NCBI GenBank assembly: GCA_026931325.1
Contig: JAIXLO010000130.1
Span: forward strand, 1 to 38,372
Length of the DNA stretch: 38,372 nucleotides
Origin: Chitinophagales bacterium
Lineage (GTDB): Bacteria > Bacteroidota > Bacteroidia > Chitinophagales > Chitinophagaceae
Direction: 5' to 3'
The position numbers and the translations under genes are program-made. Under the pieces are notes generated by a model. It did not search any database, had not been told where the DNA came from, and saw only the letters and a list, made by a program, of their open reading frames with translations. Of this stretch, positions 8,700 to 16,545 are shown one piece after another; position 1 is the first letter of the stretch; each line of letters starts with the position of its first letter.

Positions 8700-9536
8700 A
8701 TGCAACAAAAAGGAGCAATTGGCATATTTGATAGTGGTTATGGCGGTTTAACTATTTTAAAAGAAATAGTAAATATATTGCCTCAATATAATTACATTTA
8801 TCTTGGCGATAATGCACGTACTCCTTATGGTTCAAGAAGTTTTGAAACTGTTTACCACTATACTTGGGAAGCTATTCAATGGTTTTTTAATCAAGGTTGT
8901 TCTTTAGTTATTCTTGCTTGTAATACAGCTTCTGCAAAAGCTTTAAGAACTATTCAACAAAAAAATTTACCCTTATTAAATGACCCATTCAAAAGAGTTT
9001 TAGGCGTAATAAGACCAACAGCAGAAGTAATAGACAACTTTACACATAGTAAACACATAGGTATTTTAGGAACCACAGGCACAGTACAATCTAACTCATA
9101 TATTTTAGAGATTGAAAAATTTTTTCCGAATATAAAGGTGTTTCAACAAGCTTGTCCTTTATGGGTTCCATTAATTGAAAATAATGAACACAACAGTAAG
9201 GGTGCAGATTTTTTTGTAAAGAAATATATACATCAATTATTAGAGCAAAATGCAAATATTGATACCTTTCTTTTGGCTTGTACACATTATCCTTTACTTA
9301 TAGAAAAAATAAAAGAATACACACCAGCAGATATAAAAATTGTTACACAGGGCAATATTGTAGCAGAAAGTTTAAAAGATTATTTAAAACGCCATCCAGA
9401 AATTGAAAGCTTATGCATTAAACAAGGAAAAATTAATTTTTATACTACCGATAATGCCGAACAATTTAATAAGCAGGCAATTATTTTTTGGGGAAATAAT
9501 ATACAAAGTCAACAAGTAAATATATCAACTCTTTAA
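8700..9536 (+). CDS. murI: Glutamate racemase
   Basis: The enzyme interconverts L- and D-glutamate for peptidoglycan. At 278 residues it is normal length. The family signature is complete: GAIGIFDSGYGGLTILKE with catalytic-site Asp11, YLGDNARTPYG, LACNTASA with Cys74, and LACTHYPLL with Cys194. These two cysteines are the acid/base pair of cofactor-independent racemases. It starts just after a terminator, so it probably has its own promoter; TAATTTTA, one mismatch from a -7 box, lies about 11 bases upstream of the ATG. Its last 12 bases overlap the 3' end of the convergent permease gene. Confidence 0.97.
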   Translation: MQQKGAIGIFDSGYGGLTILKEIVNILPQYNYIYLGDNARTPYGSRSFETVYHYTWEAIQWFFNQGCSLVILACNTASAKALRTIQQKNLPLLNDPFKRVLGVIRPTAEVIDNFTHSKHIGILGTTGTVQSNSYILEIEKFFPNIKVFQQACPLWVPLIENNEHNSKGADFFVKKYIHQLLEQNANIDTFLLACTHYPLLIEKIKEYTPADIKIVTQGNIVAESLKDYLKRHPEIESLCIKQGKINFYTTDNAEQFNKQAIIFWGNNIQSQQVNISTL

Positions 9537-10751
9537 AGAAAGTTTTTGTTTGCCTGCCTTACTTGCAGGAATATAAGATGCAATAAACGACACAAGAAAA
9601 ACAGTAATTATTACTAAAATTATATCTTGTATTCTCATTTCTACAGGATAATAATCAATTACAAAACCTTCATTTAATTTAAGTAGCTTAAATTTTATTT
9701 GTAGCCAACAAATAATTGTTGCTATTACAACACCAAATCCACTTCCTATAAAAGCCAGTATAAAACCATTGCTAATAAAAATATTTTTTACAGCATTATC
9801 ACTTGCTCCCATTGCTTTTAAAATAGCAACATCTTTTTGTTTTTCTAAAACCAACATTGTTAACGAACCAATGATGTTAAAAGCAGCAACAACAAGTATT
9901 AAACTCAAAATGCCATAAATAATCCATTTCTCCATTTGCATAATGCTATAAAGACTTTTATTCTGCTCATACCTTGTTTGTACAATAAAATTATTACCTA
10001 ATTTTTTTTGTAATTGCTCAGATATTTTTTTTACTTCAGCATCATTTTTTGCAATTAATTTTAATTCAGCATAAGAGTATTGAGAGCTATCCATATCAAG
10101 CATAAACTGCATAAAAGCCAAGTTGGTAAAAATATATTTATTATCAAACTCTTGCTGCACAGTAAATACACCACTTGGCACAACATTGTAAGAATGAAAA
10201 GCATCGTTAAGGTTTGTAAAACTCAATGCTTTTTTATTGGGCAAATACAATGTAGGAAGCTCTAAAGATTCTTGTCCAACATAAACACCAATTGCATTTT
10301 CAATTCCAGCACCAACAACAATTTCAGGAGCATTTACAACACCAACATTATAACTTCCACGAGCAATATGGTTTGCAATATTTGTTACAGAACTATACTT
10401 ATCATCAACACCTTTTACAAGTACTGTAGTTTGGTTATCTCCATTTTTCAGTAATGCTTTTTCTTCTACAACAAAAGAAATATCGGCAATTTGTTTATCT
10501 TGTTTAATAAAATTTAATTGTGCAGTATTCAGTTGTAATATTTTACCAGATGCAGGAGCAATTTTTGCGTCAGCATAAAAATCGCTGTATAAATTTTTTA
10601 CCAAACTCTCAAAACCATTAAACACACTAAGTACCAATATTAGTGCAATAGTGCCAACCATAATAGCAACAATACTTATATAAGCAATAATGTTTACAGC
10701 ATTGGTGCTTTTTTTACTTTTAAAATATCGCCATGCAAATAAAAAGTTCAA
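9525..10751 (-). CDS. FtsX-type ABC permease, LolC/LolE-like
   Basis: This 408-residue inner-membrane permease has the LolC/E/MacB topology: one membrane segment near residues 22-46 (IAYISIVAIMVGTIALILVL), a large periplasmic domain, and three membrane segments near 272-300, 325-350 and 372-395. The region FLFAWRYFKSKKSTNAVNII and the segment EKQKDVAILKAMGAS after TM2 are typical of lipoprotein-releasing permeases. The expected role is extraction of lipoproteins from the inner membrane with an ATPase encoded elsewhere. It begins at TTG; no in-frame ATG is better placed. It lies 135 bases after rbfA on the same strand. Whether it is LolC/E proper or another MacB-like exporter is not settled. 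Confidence 0.85.
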   Translation of the reverse strand: MNFLFAWRYFKSKKSTNAVNIIAYISIVAIMVGTIALILVLSVFNGFESLVKNLYSDFYADAKIAPASGKILQLNTAQLNFIKQDKQIADISFVVEEKALLKNGDNQTTVLVKGVDDKYSSVTNIANHIARGSYNVGVVNAPEIVVGAGIENAIGVYVGQESLELPTLYLPNKKALSFTNLNDAFHSYNVVPSGVFTVQQEFDNKYIFTNLAFMQFMLDMDSSQYSYAELKLIAKNDAEVKKISEQLQKKLGNNFIVQTRYEQNKSLYSIMQMEKWIIYGILSLILVVAAFNIIGSLTMLVLEKQKDVAILKAMGASDNAVKNIFISNGFILAFIGSGFGVVIATIICWLQIKFKLLKLNEGFVIDYYPVEMRIQDIILVIITVFLVSFIASYIPASKAGKQKLSLKS

Positions 10752-10830
10752 GAGAAAAATGTTACTTATAAAAATTAAAAATTCAGAAATAATTTTTTTG
10801 TACTAAGCTGTAAGTATACTATTAAGCTTA

Positions 10831-10860
10831 TGTTGCGTCGCACTCTTCAACGCTTTGTTC
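10831..10860. repeat. GC-richer palindromic island, candidate dispersed repeat
   Basis: A 30-base island with about 50% G+C (GTTGCGTCGCACTCTTCAAC flanked by more GC-rich bases) sits in an AT-rich spacer between rbfA and the permease gene. GTTG and CAAC can pair around it. It occurs once in this window. Its composition suggests a dispersed intergenic element, but this cannot be tested here. Confidence 0.35.
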
Positions 10861-10886
10861 TTTCATTAAGCAATGTATAAATTTTA

Positions 10887-11249
10887 CTATTCATTTTTTT
10901 CTTCTTCTATTTTTTTAAAAACTTCTTCCATCTTAAAAACATAATCTAAAGTATCATCTAAATAAAAATGTAAAACAGGAATACGGCGAACCTGATGTTT
11001 AATTTTATTTACAAGATCTCGTTTTATTTCCCAAGCCAAATTTTCTATTTTTTTCATTGCAGCATTAGTATCTGCTACCCGAAATAAACTTAAATATATT
11101 CTTGCTTCTAGTAAATCTGGTGTAACTTTTACAGATGAAATTGAAACCATGCCGCCATCCATCATATTCAATCCTAATTTTCTAAAAATAATATTCAATT
11201 CATCAAGTAAAACAGCAGCTATTTGTTTTTGTCTTTTTCCTTCTTCCAT
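10887..11249 (-). CDS. rbfA: Ribosome-binding factor A
   Basis: RbfA binds the 30S subunit late in assembly and helps mature the 5' end of 16S rRNA. The 120-residue product has the single KH-like domain: MEEGKRQKQIAAVLLDELN, MVSISSVKVTPDLLEARIYL and the C-terminal RRIPVLHFYLDDTLDY. An upstream extension to 11300 is open but rejected. It adds a hydrophobic stretch foreign to RbfA, and a perfect -7 box (11267-11274) lies inside it, placing the transcript start at about 11260. The ATG at 11249 is therefore preferred. Confidence 0.95.
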   Translation of the reverse strand: MEEGKRQKQIAAVLLDELNIIFRKLGLNMMDGGMVSISSVKVTPDLLEARIYLSLFRVADTNAAMKKIENLAWEIKRDLVNKIKHQVRRIPVLHFYLDDTLDYVFKMEEVFKKIEEEKNE

Positions 11250-11266
11250 AACTAATCTATTTACAA

Positions 11267-11274
11267 CAAATGTA
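11267..11274 (-). promoter_or_regulatory. -7 promoter box for rbfA
   Basis: On the minus strand this reads TACATTTG, an exact TAnnTTTG match, 17 bases upstream of the rbfA ATG. It decides between two possible starts for rbfA. Confidence 0.6.
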
Positions 11275-11300
11275 AAGAATATAAATAACAGAGCTTTCAT

Positions 11301-11437
11301 TTCGTTTCCGAAGAGTCTCCTTGCATAGCATTGAGCATAGATAAGGGACTCTGAGGTATTAGTGTATTTAATACTAATTTACGTCAGAGTGTCTTAGCTT
11401 TACACAAAGCCTTAAAAGAACACTCTGCGGAGACGAA
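11301..11437. repeat. Nested imperfect inverted-repeat element
   Basis: Outer arms 11301-11320 and 11418-11437 are inverted copies matching at 16 of 20 positions (TTCGTTTCCGAAGAGTCTCC against TTCGTCTCCGCAGAGTGTTC). Inside them, ACTCTGAGGT (11348-11357) pairs with ACGTCAGAGT (11381-11390), and ATTAGT (11358-11363) with ACTAAT (11373-11378). The whole could fold as one branched hairpin. It has no coding potential and is more GC-rich than the flanks, resembling a non-autonomous mobile or REP-like element. Confidence 0.55.
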
Positions 11438-11604
11438 TATTTTTTAGTAAAAAAACACTTCTTCCCACCATCCTTTCCTCATTAGTTTTTTATTTGTTAG
11501 ATAAGGAAAGATGTATAATAAATTATACAGCATTGTTCTTAACTTAGCTCAAGATTTTTGATAAGCATTATTTCAAGAAAAAATATAAGTCATAAAATAT
11601 TTTT

Positions 11605-11967
11605 ATGAAAAAGAAAACATTGGTATTAGGAGCATCTGACAATATTGATAGATATAGTAATAAAGCAGTAAAAAAATTAACTGCTTATGGGCATCCTGTT
11701 GTTGCCATAGGAAATAAAGAAACTTCTATAGATAATATTCCTGTACATAAAGGACTTTTAAAAGTTGATGATATAGATACTGTAACACTTTATCTTAATC
11801 CTCAAAGACAAAAAGAGTATTATGATTACATCATTTCTCTAAAACCTAAAAGAATCATTTTTAACCCTGGTACAGAAAACAGAGAATTAGCAGATTTGGC
11901 TGTTAAGAATAATATTGAACCTGTTGAGGCTTGTACTTTGGTTTTATTAAGTACAGGGCAATTTTAA
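11605..11967 (+). CDS. CoA-binding domain protein (YccU-like)
   Basis: This 120-residue protein is a single Rossmann-type CoA_binding_2 domain. It has the glycine-containing loop after strand 1 (TLVLGASDNIDRYSNKAVKK), a second strand with HPVVAIG, and the closing segment KRIIFNPGTENRELADLA followed by VEACTLVLL, which holds the family's conserved Cys. Proteins of this kind bind CoA or a related nucleotide; their cellular role is poorly known. Its stop is 3 bases from the stop of the convergent thioesterase gene, so the two genes share a boundary with no terminator that I can see. Confidence 0.88.
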   Translation: MKKKTLVLGASDNIDRYSNKAVKKLTAYGHPVVAIGNKETSIDNIPVHKGLLKVDDIDTVTLYLNPQRQKEYYDYIISLKPKRIIFNPGTENRELADLAVKNNIEPVEACTLVLLSTGQF

Positions 11968-11970
11968 AAT

Positions 11971-12381
11971 CTATACTAAGTTTTTATTTGTTCTAAAGCA
12001 AGTACCTTTAAACAATGCAACAATATGGTTGTGCTGATTAGTTATTGTTATATGATATAAACCTGTGCTTTTTCCATTATGCAATTCTTTTGCTTCTGCT
12101 GTTAGCACATCATCTGTATGTACAGGTTTTGTAAAGTTGATAGAAGTATCTAAAGCTAAGGATAAATTATTTCTATTATTACAAGCAAAAGCAAATGCAC
12201 TATCAGCAAGGCTAAAAGCTACACCACCATGTGCTATACCAAAGCCATTCATCATTTCTTCTCTTACTGTCATTTGTATTTTACTATAACCTTCTTTTAA
12301 TTCTAAAATAGTAATACCTAACCATTGAGAAAACTTATCATGCTGCATCATGTGATTTACTACTTGTTGTGGTGTGCTCAT
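11971..12381 (-). CDS. paaI: PaaI-type hotdog-fold thioesterase
   Basis: This 136-residue protein has the hotdog-fold signature of PaaI: NGFGIAHGGVAFSLADSAFA with the active-site Asp on the central helix, followed by SLALDTSINFTKPVHTDDVL. PaaI hydrolyses stalled hydroxyphenylacetyl-CoA thioesters and frees CoA when the phenylacetate pathway backs up. It lies 74 bases downstream of paaG on the same strand with no -7 box between, so the two are probably co-transcribed. Confidence 0.92.
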   Translation of the reverse strand: MSTPQQVVNHMMQHDKFSQWLGITILELKEGYSKIQMTVREEMMNGFGIAHGGVAFSLADSAFAFACNNRNNLSLALDTSINFTKPVHTDDVLTAEAKELHNGKSTGLYHITITNQHNHIVALFKGTCFRTNKNLV

Positions 12382-12455
12382 TGTTATTTATTTTATTGTG
12401 ATGATGAAAGTTGATAATGTTTGTTTATAGAGTAGTTTATTAATCTTATCAAAAT

Positions 12456-13232
12456 TTATTCACCTATAAACTTAGGTAATCTTTTTTCTAAAAATGCTGC
12501 TACTCCTTCTTTGTAATCACTTGTTATTGCTGCTTTTTGTTGTAAATTATCTTCTACCAATAATTGTTTTTCAAGATTATTTTGAGTAGAAAAATTTAAT
12601 GCTTGTTTTATATAAGCCAATGCTTTGGTTGGCATATTTGCTAATGTTTCTGCTATTTTTAAACTTTCGTCTTTAAAAGTTTCATCAGTAAATACTTTAT
12701 ATAACATACCCATTTGTAGTGCTTCATTGGCACTTATTTTATCTCCAAGCATCATTAATGCACTTGCTTTTTGAAAGCCAATTAATCTTGGTAAAAAAAA
12801 TGTTCCTCCACTATCTGGTATTAAACCAATTTTAGAAAATGCTTGTATAAAACTTGCAGAAGAAGTAGCTATAACAACATCACAACACAAAGCAATATTT
12901 GCTCCTGCACCTGCTGCAACACCATTAATAGCAGCTATTACAGGCTTTTCAATATTTCTTATTCTTTGAATAATTGGGTTATAATGCTCACTTAAAATTT
13001 TATCCATTCCTGGCCCATTAGGATCTACAACTTCTGCTAAATCTTGCCCTGCACAAAAGGCTTTTCCTGCACCAGTTATATAAATTGCTCTTACATTTTT
13101 ATCTTCATTACACTTATCAAATACATCTTGCAACAACAAAGCCATCTCTCTATTAAAGGAATTATATTTTTCAGGACGATTGAGTGTAATGAGAGCAATA
13201 TTGTTTTTAATTTCAAACAGAATAGATGCCAT
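12456..13232 (-). CDS. paaG: 2-(1,2-epoxy-1,2-dihydrophenyl)acetyl-CoA isomerase
   Basis: This 258-residue crotonase-fold enzyme fits PaaG, which converts the ring-1,2-epoxide to oxepin-CoA. It has the CoA-binding opening ITLNRPEKYNSFN, the oxyanion-hole motifs GAGKAFCAGQDLAEV and NGVAAGAGANIALCCDVVIA, and GLIPDSGGTFFLPRLIG with the catalytic Asp expected of PaaG. The ending DYKEGVAAFLEKRLPKF is also typical. A generic enoyl-CoA hydratase (PaaF) would carry a Glu pair instead. The gene has a perfect -7 box 14 bases upstream, facing away from the divergent secreted-protein gene. Confidence 0.93.
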   Translation of the reverse strand: MASILFEIKNNIALITLNRPEKYNSFNREMALLLQDVFDKCNEDKNVRAIYITGAGKAFCAGQDLAEVVDPNGPGMDKILSEHYNPIIQRIRNIEKPVIAAINGVAAGAGANIALCCDVVIATSSASFIQAFSKIGLIPDSGGTFFLPRLIGFQKASALMMLGDKISANEALQMGMLYKVFTDETFKDESLKIAETLANMPTKALAYIKQALNFSTQNNLEKQLLVEDNLQQKAAITSDYKEGVAAFLEKRLPKFIGE

Positions 13233-13245
13233 GAAATATTTTTTT

Positions 13246-13253
13246 CAAAAATA
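13246..13253 (-). promoter_or_regulatory. -7 promoter box for paaG
   Basis: The minus strand reads TATTTTTG, an exact TAnnTTTG match, 14 bases before the paaG ATG, implying a very short leader. Confidence 0.55.
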
Positions 13254-13326
13254 GTATCTAATAAAGAATTATTTAGTGCTTATCTTCTAAATTTTTGTTT
13301 TACCTTAATGCTCTAAAAATTGCTGT

Positions 13327-14328
13327 ATGAAAAAATTATTATGTTTTTGTATCAGTATTTTTATACTGTTTACTACTTCTGCACAAATAGGAAAGAAAAT
13401 TGATAAAAAAGAAAATTCAATAATTGGAACATGGATTTATAATGATAAATCAATGAACCTAACATTGGTTTTGCAAGACAATGGAATAGGAGAATTTGAT
13501 GGTGCAAGTATAAAATATAAAATAGTCAGTAATAAATTACTTATTACAGAAGATGGATATACAGAAACCTATACTTTTAAACTTAACAATGATGAATTAA
13601 TTTTAAGTGGTGGCGATTTAGATAATACAATTGTATTTAAACGCTTAGGTTCAGTAACAGAAAATAATAATAAAAATATTTCTTCGACCAATGCAACTAA
13701 AGCCAATAAAAATCCTTTGCTTGGTACTTGGGTTTATGAAAATGATGAAATAACTTTTATGGATAATGGAAAAATGATTATGGCTGGATACAACGTAAAT
13801 TATACTTACACAAATAATACTATTACAGTTGAAATACCTCAGAGTAGTAATATAACATTCACTTATAGAATGAGTAATGGAAATTTAATTATCAATAATA
13901 ATGGTGTTGAATATACTTATACTAAAAAAGGAGCTATTAACAATTCTGCTTCAAATAAAACTATTGCAGGAAATATAGATAAGTCAATGGTTGGTAAATG
14001 GATTCGTATGGGTGCAACAGGTGGTGGTTATAATAGTACAACAAGTAGTACTTATGAAGAATGGTTTGTTTTACAAGCTAATGGTCGTTATGAATATTAT
14101 AGTGAATTATCAAGAGGTGTAAACACTCCTGATATTTATGGAGGAACTGCAAGTACAGGTTATGAAAAAGGATCATGGAGTGTAAAAGGAAATATTTTAA
14201 TTGTTAAATCTGATAATGGTAAAGTTGCTCAATATAATTTTCAAAAAAGAAATAATAAAAACAATGACCCATGTTTGGTAATTAATGGAACAGAATATGT
14301 AACTGCTTATAGTAAAAGTCCATGGTAG
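13327..14328 (+). CDS. Secreted protein with three lipocalin-like repeats
   Basis: This 333-residue protein of unknown function has a signal peptide ending near TTSAQ. Three copies of a beta-rich unit follow, each opening with (I/L/V)xGxW: IIGTWIYNDKSMNLTLVLQD near residue 36, LLGTWVYENDEITFMDNG near 135 and MVGKWIRMGATGGGYNS near 221. The spacing and the G-W start fit the lipocalin-like (DUF5004/lipocalin_4-type) domains common in Bacteroidota exported proteins. The third unit has a Gly/Thr/Ser-rich insert. It is transcribed against the flanking paa genes and splits that cluster. No pathway link to phenylacetate is visible. Confidence 0.75.
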   Translation: MKKLLCFCISIFILFTTSAQIGKKIDKKENSIIGTWIYNDKSMNLTLVLQDNGIGEFDGASIKYKIVSNKLLITEDGYTETYTFKLNNDELILSGGDLDNTIVFKRLGSVTENNNKNISSTNATKANKNPLLGTWVYENDEITFMDNGKMIMAGYNVNYTYTNNTITVEIPQSSNITFTYRMSNGNLIINNNGVEYTYTKKGAINNSASNKTIAGNIDKSMVGKWIRMGATGGGYNSTTSSTYEEWFVLQANGRYEYYSELSRGVNTPDIYGGTASTGYEKGSWSVKGNILIVKSDNGKVAQYNFQKRNNKNNDPCLVINGTEYVTAYSKSPW

Positions 14329-14338
14329 ATGGTAAATA

Positions 14339-14375
14339 AAATGCCATTAATCTTCAATGAAAATTAATGGCATTT
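14339..14375. terminator. Bidirectional terminator between secreted-protein gene and paaD
   Basis: A perfect 13-bp stem (AAATGCCATTAAT with ATTAATGGCATTT) and 11-base loop lie between two convergent stops. The right arm contains the last codons and stop of paaD, so the hairpin is partly coding. A/T runs on both sides would let it act in both directions. Confidence 0.75.
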
Positions 14376-14903
14376 AAAATATTCAAAAGGTTCATGACAA
14401 TCATTGCATTGATATAATGCTTTGCAAGGAGTACTACCAAAACGGGAAATCATTTTTGTGTGATAAGAATCGCAACGAGGACATTGAACAACTTCTTCTT
14501 GTTGAAATAAATCAGGCGTACAAACTATTTGCTTTTGATTAGGTGGTGCAATACCATAAGCTTTTAATTTCTTTTTTCCTTCTTCACTCATCCAATCTGT
14601 TGTCCAAGCTGGTGAAAGTACATTAGTTATTTGTACATTTTTATAGCCATGTTCTGTAAGTGCAAGTCTTATATTCATACTCATCATATCCATTGCAGGG
14701 CAACCAATATAAGTAGGTGTAATTATTACTTCAATTTTATTTTCATCATCAACTTTTACATCTCTTATAACACCTAAATCTTTAAGTGTAATTACAGGAA
14801 TTTCAGGGTCTGGTACAGTTTCAATAATCTTCCAAATAGTTTCTTTTAATTTCTCTTTTGAAGGAGCATTAATAGAAGTTGTATGTTGATTTTCATTTTG
14901 CAT
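14364..14903 (-). CDS. paaD: Phenylacetyl-CoA epoxidase subunit PaaD
   Basis: PaaD is needed for an active phenylacetyl-CoA oxygenase, probably in iron-sulfur or metal-site maturation. The 179-residue protein has the MIP18/DUF59-type N-terminal domain (ETVPDPEIPVITLKDLGVIR, then IGCPAMDMM with the conserved Cys). At the C-terminus is a four-cysteine zinc site (CPRCDSYH ... CNDCHEPFEYFKCH). It is the last gene of the minus-strand paa operon, 49 bases after paaC, and ends inside the terminator hairpin. Some sources call this gene paaJ. Confidence 0.94.
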   Translation of the reverse strand: MQNENQHTTSINAPSKEKLKETIWKIIETVPDPEIPVITLKDLGVIRDVKVDDENKIEVIITPTYIGCPAMDMMSMNIRLALTEHGYKNVQITNVLSPAWTTDWMSEEGKKKLKAYGIAPPNQKQIVCTPDLFQQEEVVQCPRCDSYHTKMISRFGSTPCKALYQCNDCHEPFEYFKCH

Positions 14904-14952
14904 ATTTCTTTTTGTTATAAAGCCTTCTCTTTAATAATTTTTAGAGAAGTTT

Positions 14953-15714
14953 TTACCAAACTGCATTAGGATATGTTCTTTGTAAATATTGCATTTCTGT
15001 AAGTATATAACCTAAATATTCTGTATGAACACCTGTTTTACCACCAATATGATTAAAAATATTTTTAGGAAGTGGAAGAGTGGCTTCTGCAAAAACACTA
15101 GTTACTTTTTCGTCCCATTGTTTTTGAATAGTGTTTAAATCTATGTTCATTGCTGTTTCATAATCAGCAGCAATAAACATTTCGCCCAAATAATTTTTTA
15201 AATTTTCAATAGCATTCAACATACGCTGGTGGCTTTCTTTTGTTCCATCGCCTAAACGAACAACCCATTCTCCACTCCAACGAACATGATAACTAACTTC
15301 TTTAATTGCTTTGTTGGCAATAGCAACTAATTGTTCATCATCACTTTTTTGTAATTGTTGGTATAAATAAAACTGATAAACAGAAAAATAAAATTGGCGT
15401 AATACTGTATTGCCCCAATCATCATTTGGGAGTTCTGTTAGTAACAAATTTTTATACTCATTTTCAATTCTCAAATAAGCAAGACTATCTTCTGTTGCAT
15501 TGTTGCCAATTAATTCTGCTGCATATTGATAAAAGTTTCTTGCTTGTCCTAATAAGTCCAATGCAATATTTGTAAGTGCAATATCTTGTTCTATGATAGG
15601 TGCATGTCCACACCATTCACTATTTCTGTGAGAAAGAATTAGTGTAGTATCTGCTAAATATAAAATGTAATTTATTTTATTTTCTTTTGAAACAGAATTT
15701 TTCGAAGTACTCAT
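14953..15714 (-). CDS. paaC: Phenylacetyl-CoA epoxidase structural subunit PaaC
   Basis: PaaC is the ferritin-like but metal-free partner of PaaA in the epoxidase. Over 253 residues it shows the family's LADTTLILSHRNSEWCGHAP, ALDLLGQARNFYQYAAEL and ISYHVRWSGEWVVRLGDGT-like block (here VSYHVRWSGEWVVRLGDGT), ending with GKTGVHTEYLGYILTEMQ. The four-helix bundle keeps the fold while lacking the full EXXH pairs of PaaA. It is 27 bases downstream of paaB in the same operon. Confidence 0.95.
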   Translation of the reverse strand: MSTSKNSVSKENKINYILYLADTTLILSHRNSEWCGHAPIIEQDIALTNIALDLLGQARNFYQYAAELIGNNATEDSLAYLRIENEYKNLLLTELPNDDWGNTVLRQFYFSVYQFYLYQQLQKSDDEQLVAIANKAIKEVSYHVRWSGEWVVRLGDGTKESHQRMLNAIENLKNYLGEMFIAADYETAMNIDLNTIQKQWDEKVTSVFAEATLPLPKNIFNHIGGKTGVHTEYLGYILTEMQYLQRTYPNAVW

Positions 15715-15741
15715 TTTGTTTGCATTTTTTTTAATATTCTC

Positions 15742-16095
15742 TTACATGTGGTTTACTTTTTCGGGCAAATGATAAAATGTTGGATGTCTATAAATTTTAT
15801 CTTGTGCTGGTTCAAAAAGCTCTCCTGCTTCATCTGGATTACTTGCAGTAATATTTTTACTTTCAACAACCCAAATGCTTATTCCTTCTTGTCTTCTTGT
15901 ATAAACATCTCTTGCATTTTCAATAGCCATTTTTGCATCTGCTGCATGAAGGCTACCTACATGTTTGTGGTCTAAACCTTGTTTACTACGAATAAATATT
16001 TCCCAAAGAGGCCATTGGTCATCTTGAGAAGTGCTTGCACCTTCTTCTATTTCGCCATAATCTCCATAAAAGAATTTTTTTATTAAGTTGTTCAT
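15742..16095 (-). CDS. paaB: Phenylacetyl-CoA epoxidase subunit PaaB
   Basis: PaaB is a small subunit that bridges the catalytic PaaA-PaaC dimers. The 117-residue product contains WPLWEIFIRSKQGLDHKHVG and SLHAADAKMAIENARDVYTR, the conserved core, and ends with a region (DKIYRHPTFYHLP) also typical of the family. The first 25 residues (acidic, YGDYGEIEEGASTS) extend beyond the usual start. The ATG at 16095 is the natural start given the 33-base gap from the lipoprotein gene. Confidence 0.94.
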   Translation of the reverse strand: MNNLIKKFFYGDYGEIEEGASTSQDDQWPLWEIFIRSKQGLDHKHVGSLHAADAKMAIENARDVYTRRQEGISIWVVESKNITASNPDEAGELFEPAQDKIYRHPTFYHLPEKVNHM

Positions 16096-16128
16096 AGCTT
16101 TTTGTTTTATAATTTTTAAATAATTTTT

Positions 16129-16545
16129 TTAATTAACTACATCAATAATAAAATTCTGAACATTAGCAGAATCTTCTGCTGTTTTTTCTTCAGTCCAAAA
16201 CTTATACAACTTTACAATAGTTTTTCCTGTTTTAGTTGGTACCAATTCTATCTCTTTACTAATATTGCCACCAGCTTCATCAGGTGAACTGTAATCAATG
16301 GTTTTAATAGTTGCTAATTTAATAATTCCTGTACTATCATATACATCAAAATTTGTTGTTGTTTCATAAGCACATCCTCTACAGGTTCCTTCAAAAATTA
16401 CTAAAGTATCAGAAAGTTTTACTGTGTTAATAGTATCATCTCTTAAAGCAATTCTATTATCTACAGGTTCTGTTTTTAGATTTTTACAACTAATCATAAC
16501 AGCAATAGGAATAATACTTACAAAAAATAAAACTACTTTTTTCAT
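16129..16545 (-). CDS. Predicted lipoprotein inside the paa operon, unknown function
   Basis: This 138-residue protein is not one of the known Paa subunits. It has a lipoprotein signal (IAVMISC, lipid Cys at residue 20). The mature domain is small and beta-rich, with FEGTCRGCAYETTTNFDVYD holding a CxxC pair, then GGNISKEIELVPTKTGKTIV. The second half faintly recalls chagasin-like (I42) inhibitor domains; I would not rely on that. Its ATG overlaps the paaA stop in a TAATG, so its translation is coupled to paaA, and paaB follows 33 bases later. It would be exported, whereas the epoxidase is cytoplasmic, so its place in the operon is puzzling. Confidence 0.8.
   Translation of the reverse strand: MKKVVLFFVSIIPIAVMISCKNLKTEPVDNRIALRDDTINTVKLSDTLVIFEGTCRGCAYETTTNFDVYDSTGIIKLATIKTIDYSSPDEAGGNISKEIELVPTKTGKTIVKLYKFWTEEKTAEDSANVQNFIIDVVN

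Larger units (their letters stand above)
11250..11604. other. Gene-free spacer between rbfA and the CoA-binding gene
   Basis: This 355-base divergent spacer holds the rbfA promoter, the nested inverted-repeat element, and a second hairpin at 11469-11513 (CATCCTTTCCTCAT against ATAAGGAAAGATG, with bulges). I see no tRNA, no open frame that resembles a protein, and no perfect -7 box for the plus-strand gene at 11605. Confidence 0.6.

Noticed and set aside
11301-11437. Possible tRNA or small RNA gene in the spacer
   Set aside because: The stems do not form a cloverleaf and no anticodon arm or conserved T-loop can be found; the structure is a nested inverted repeat.
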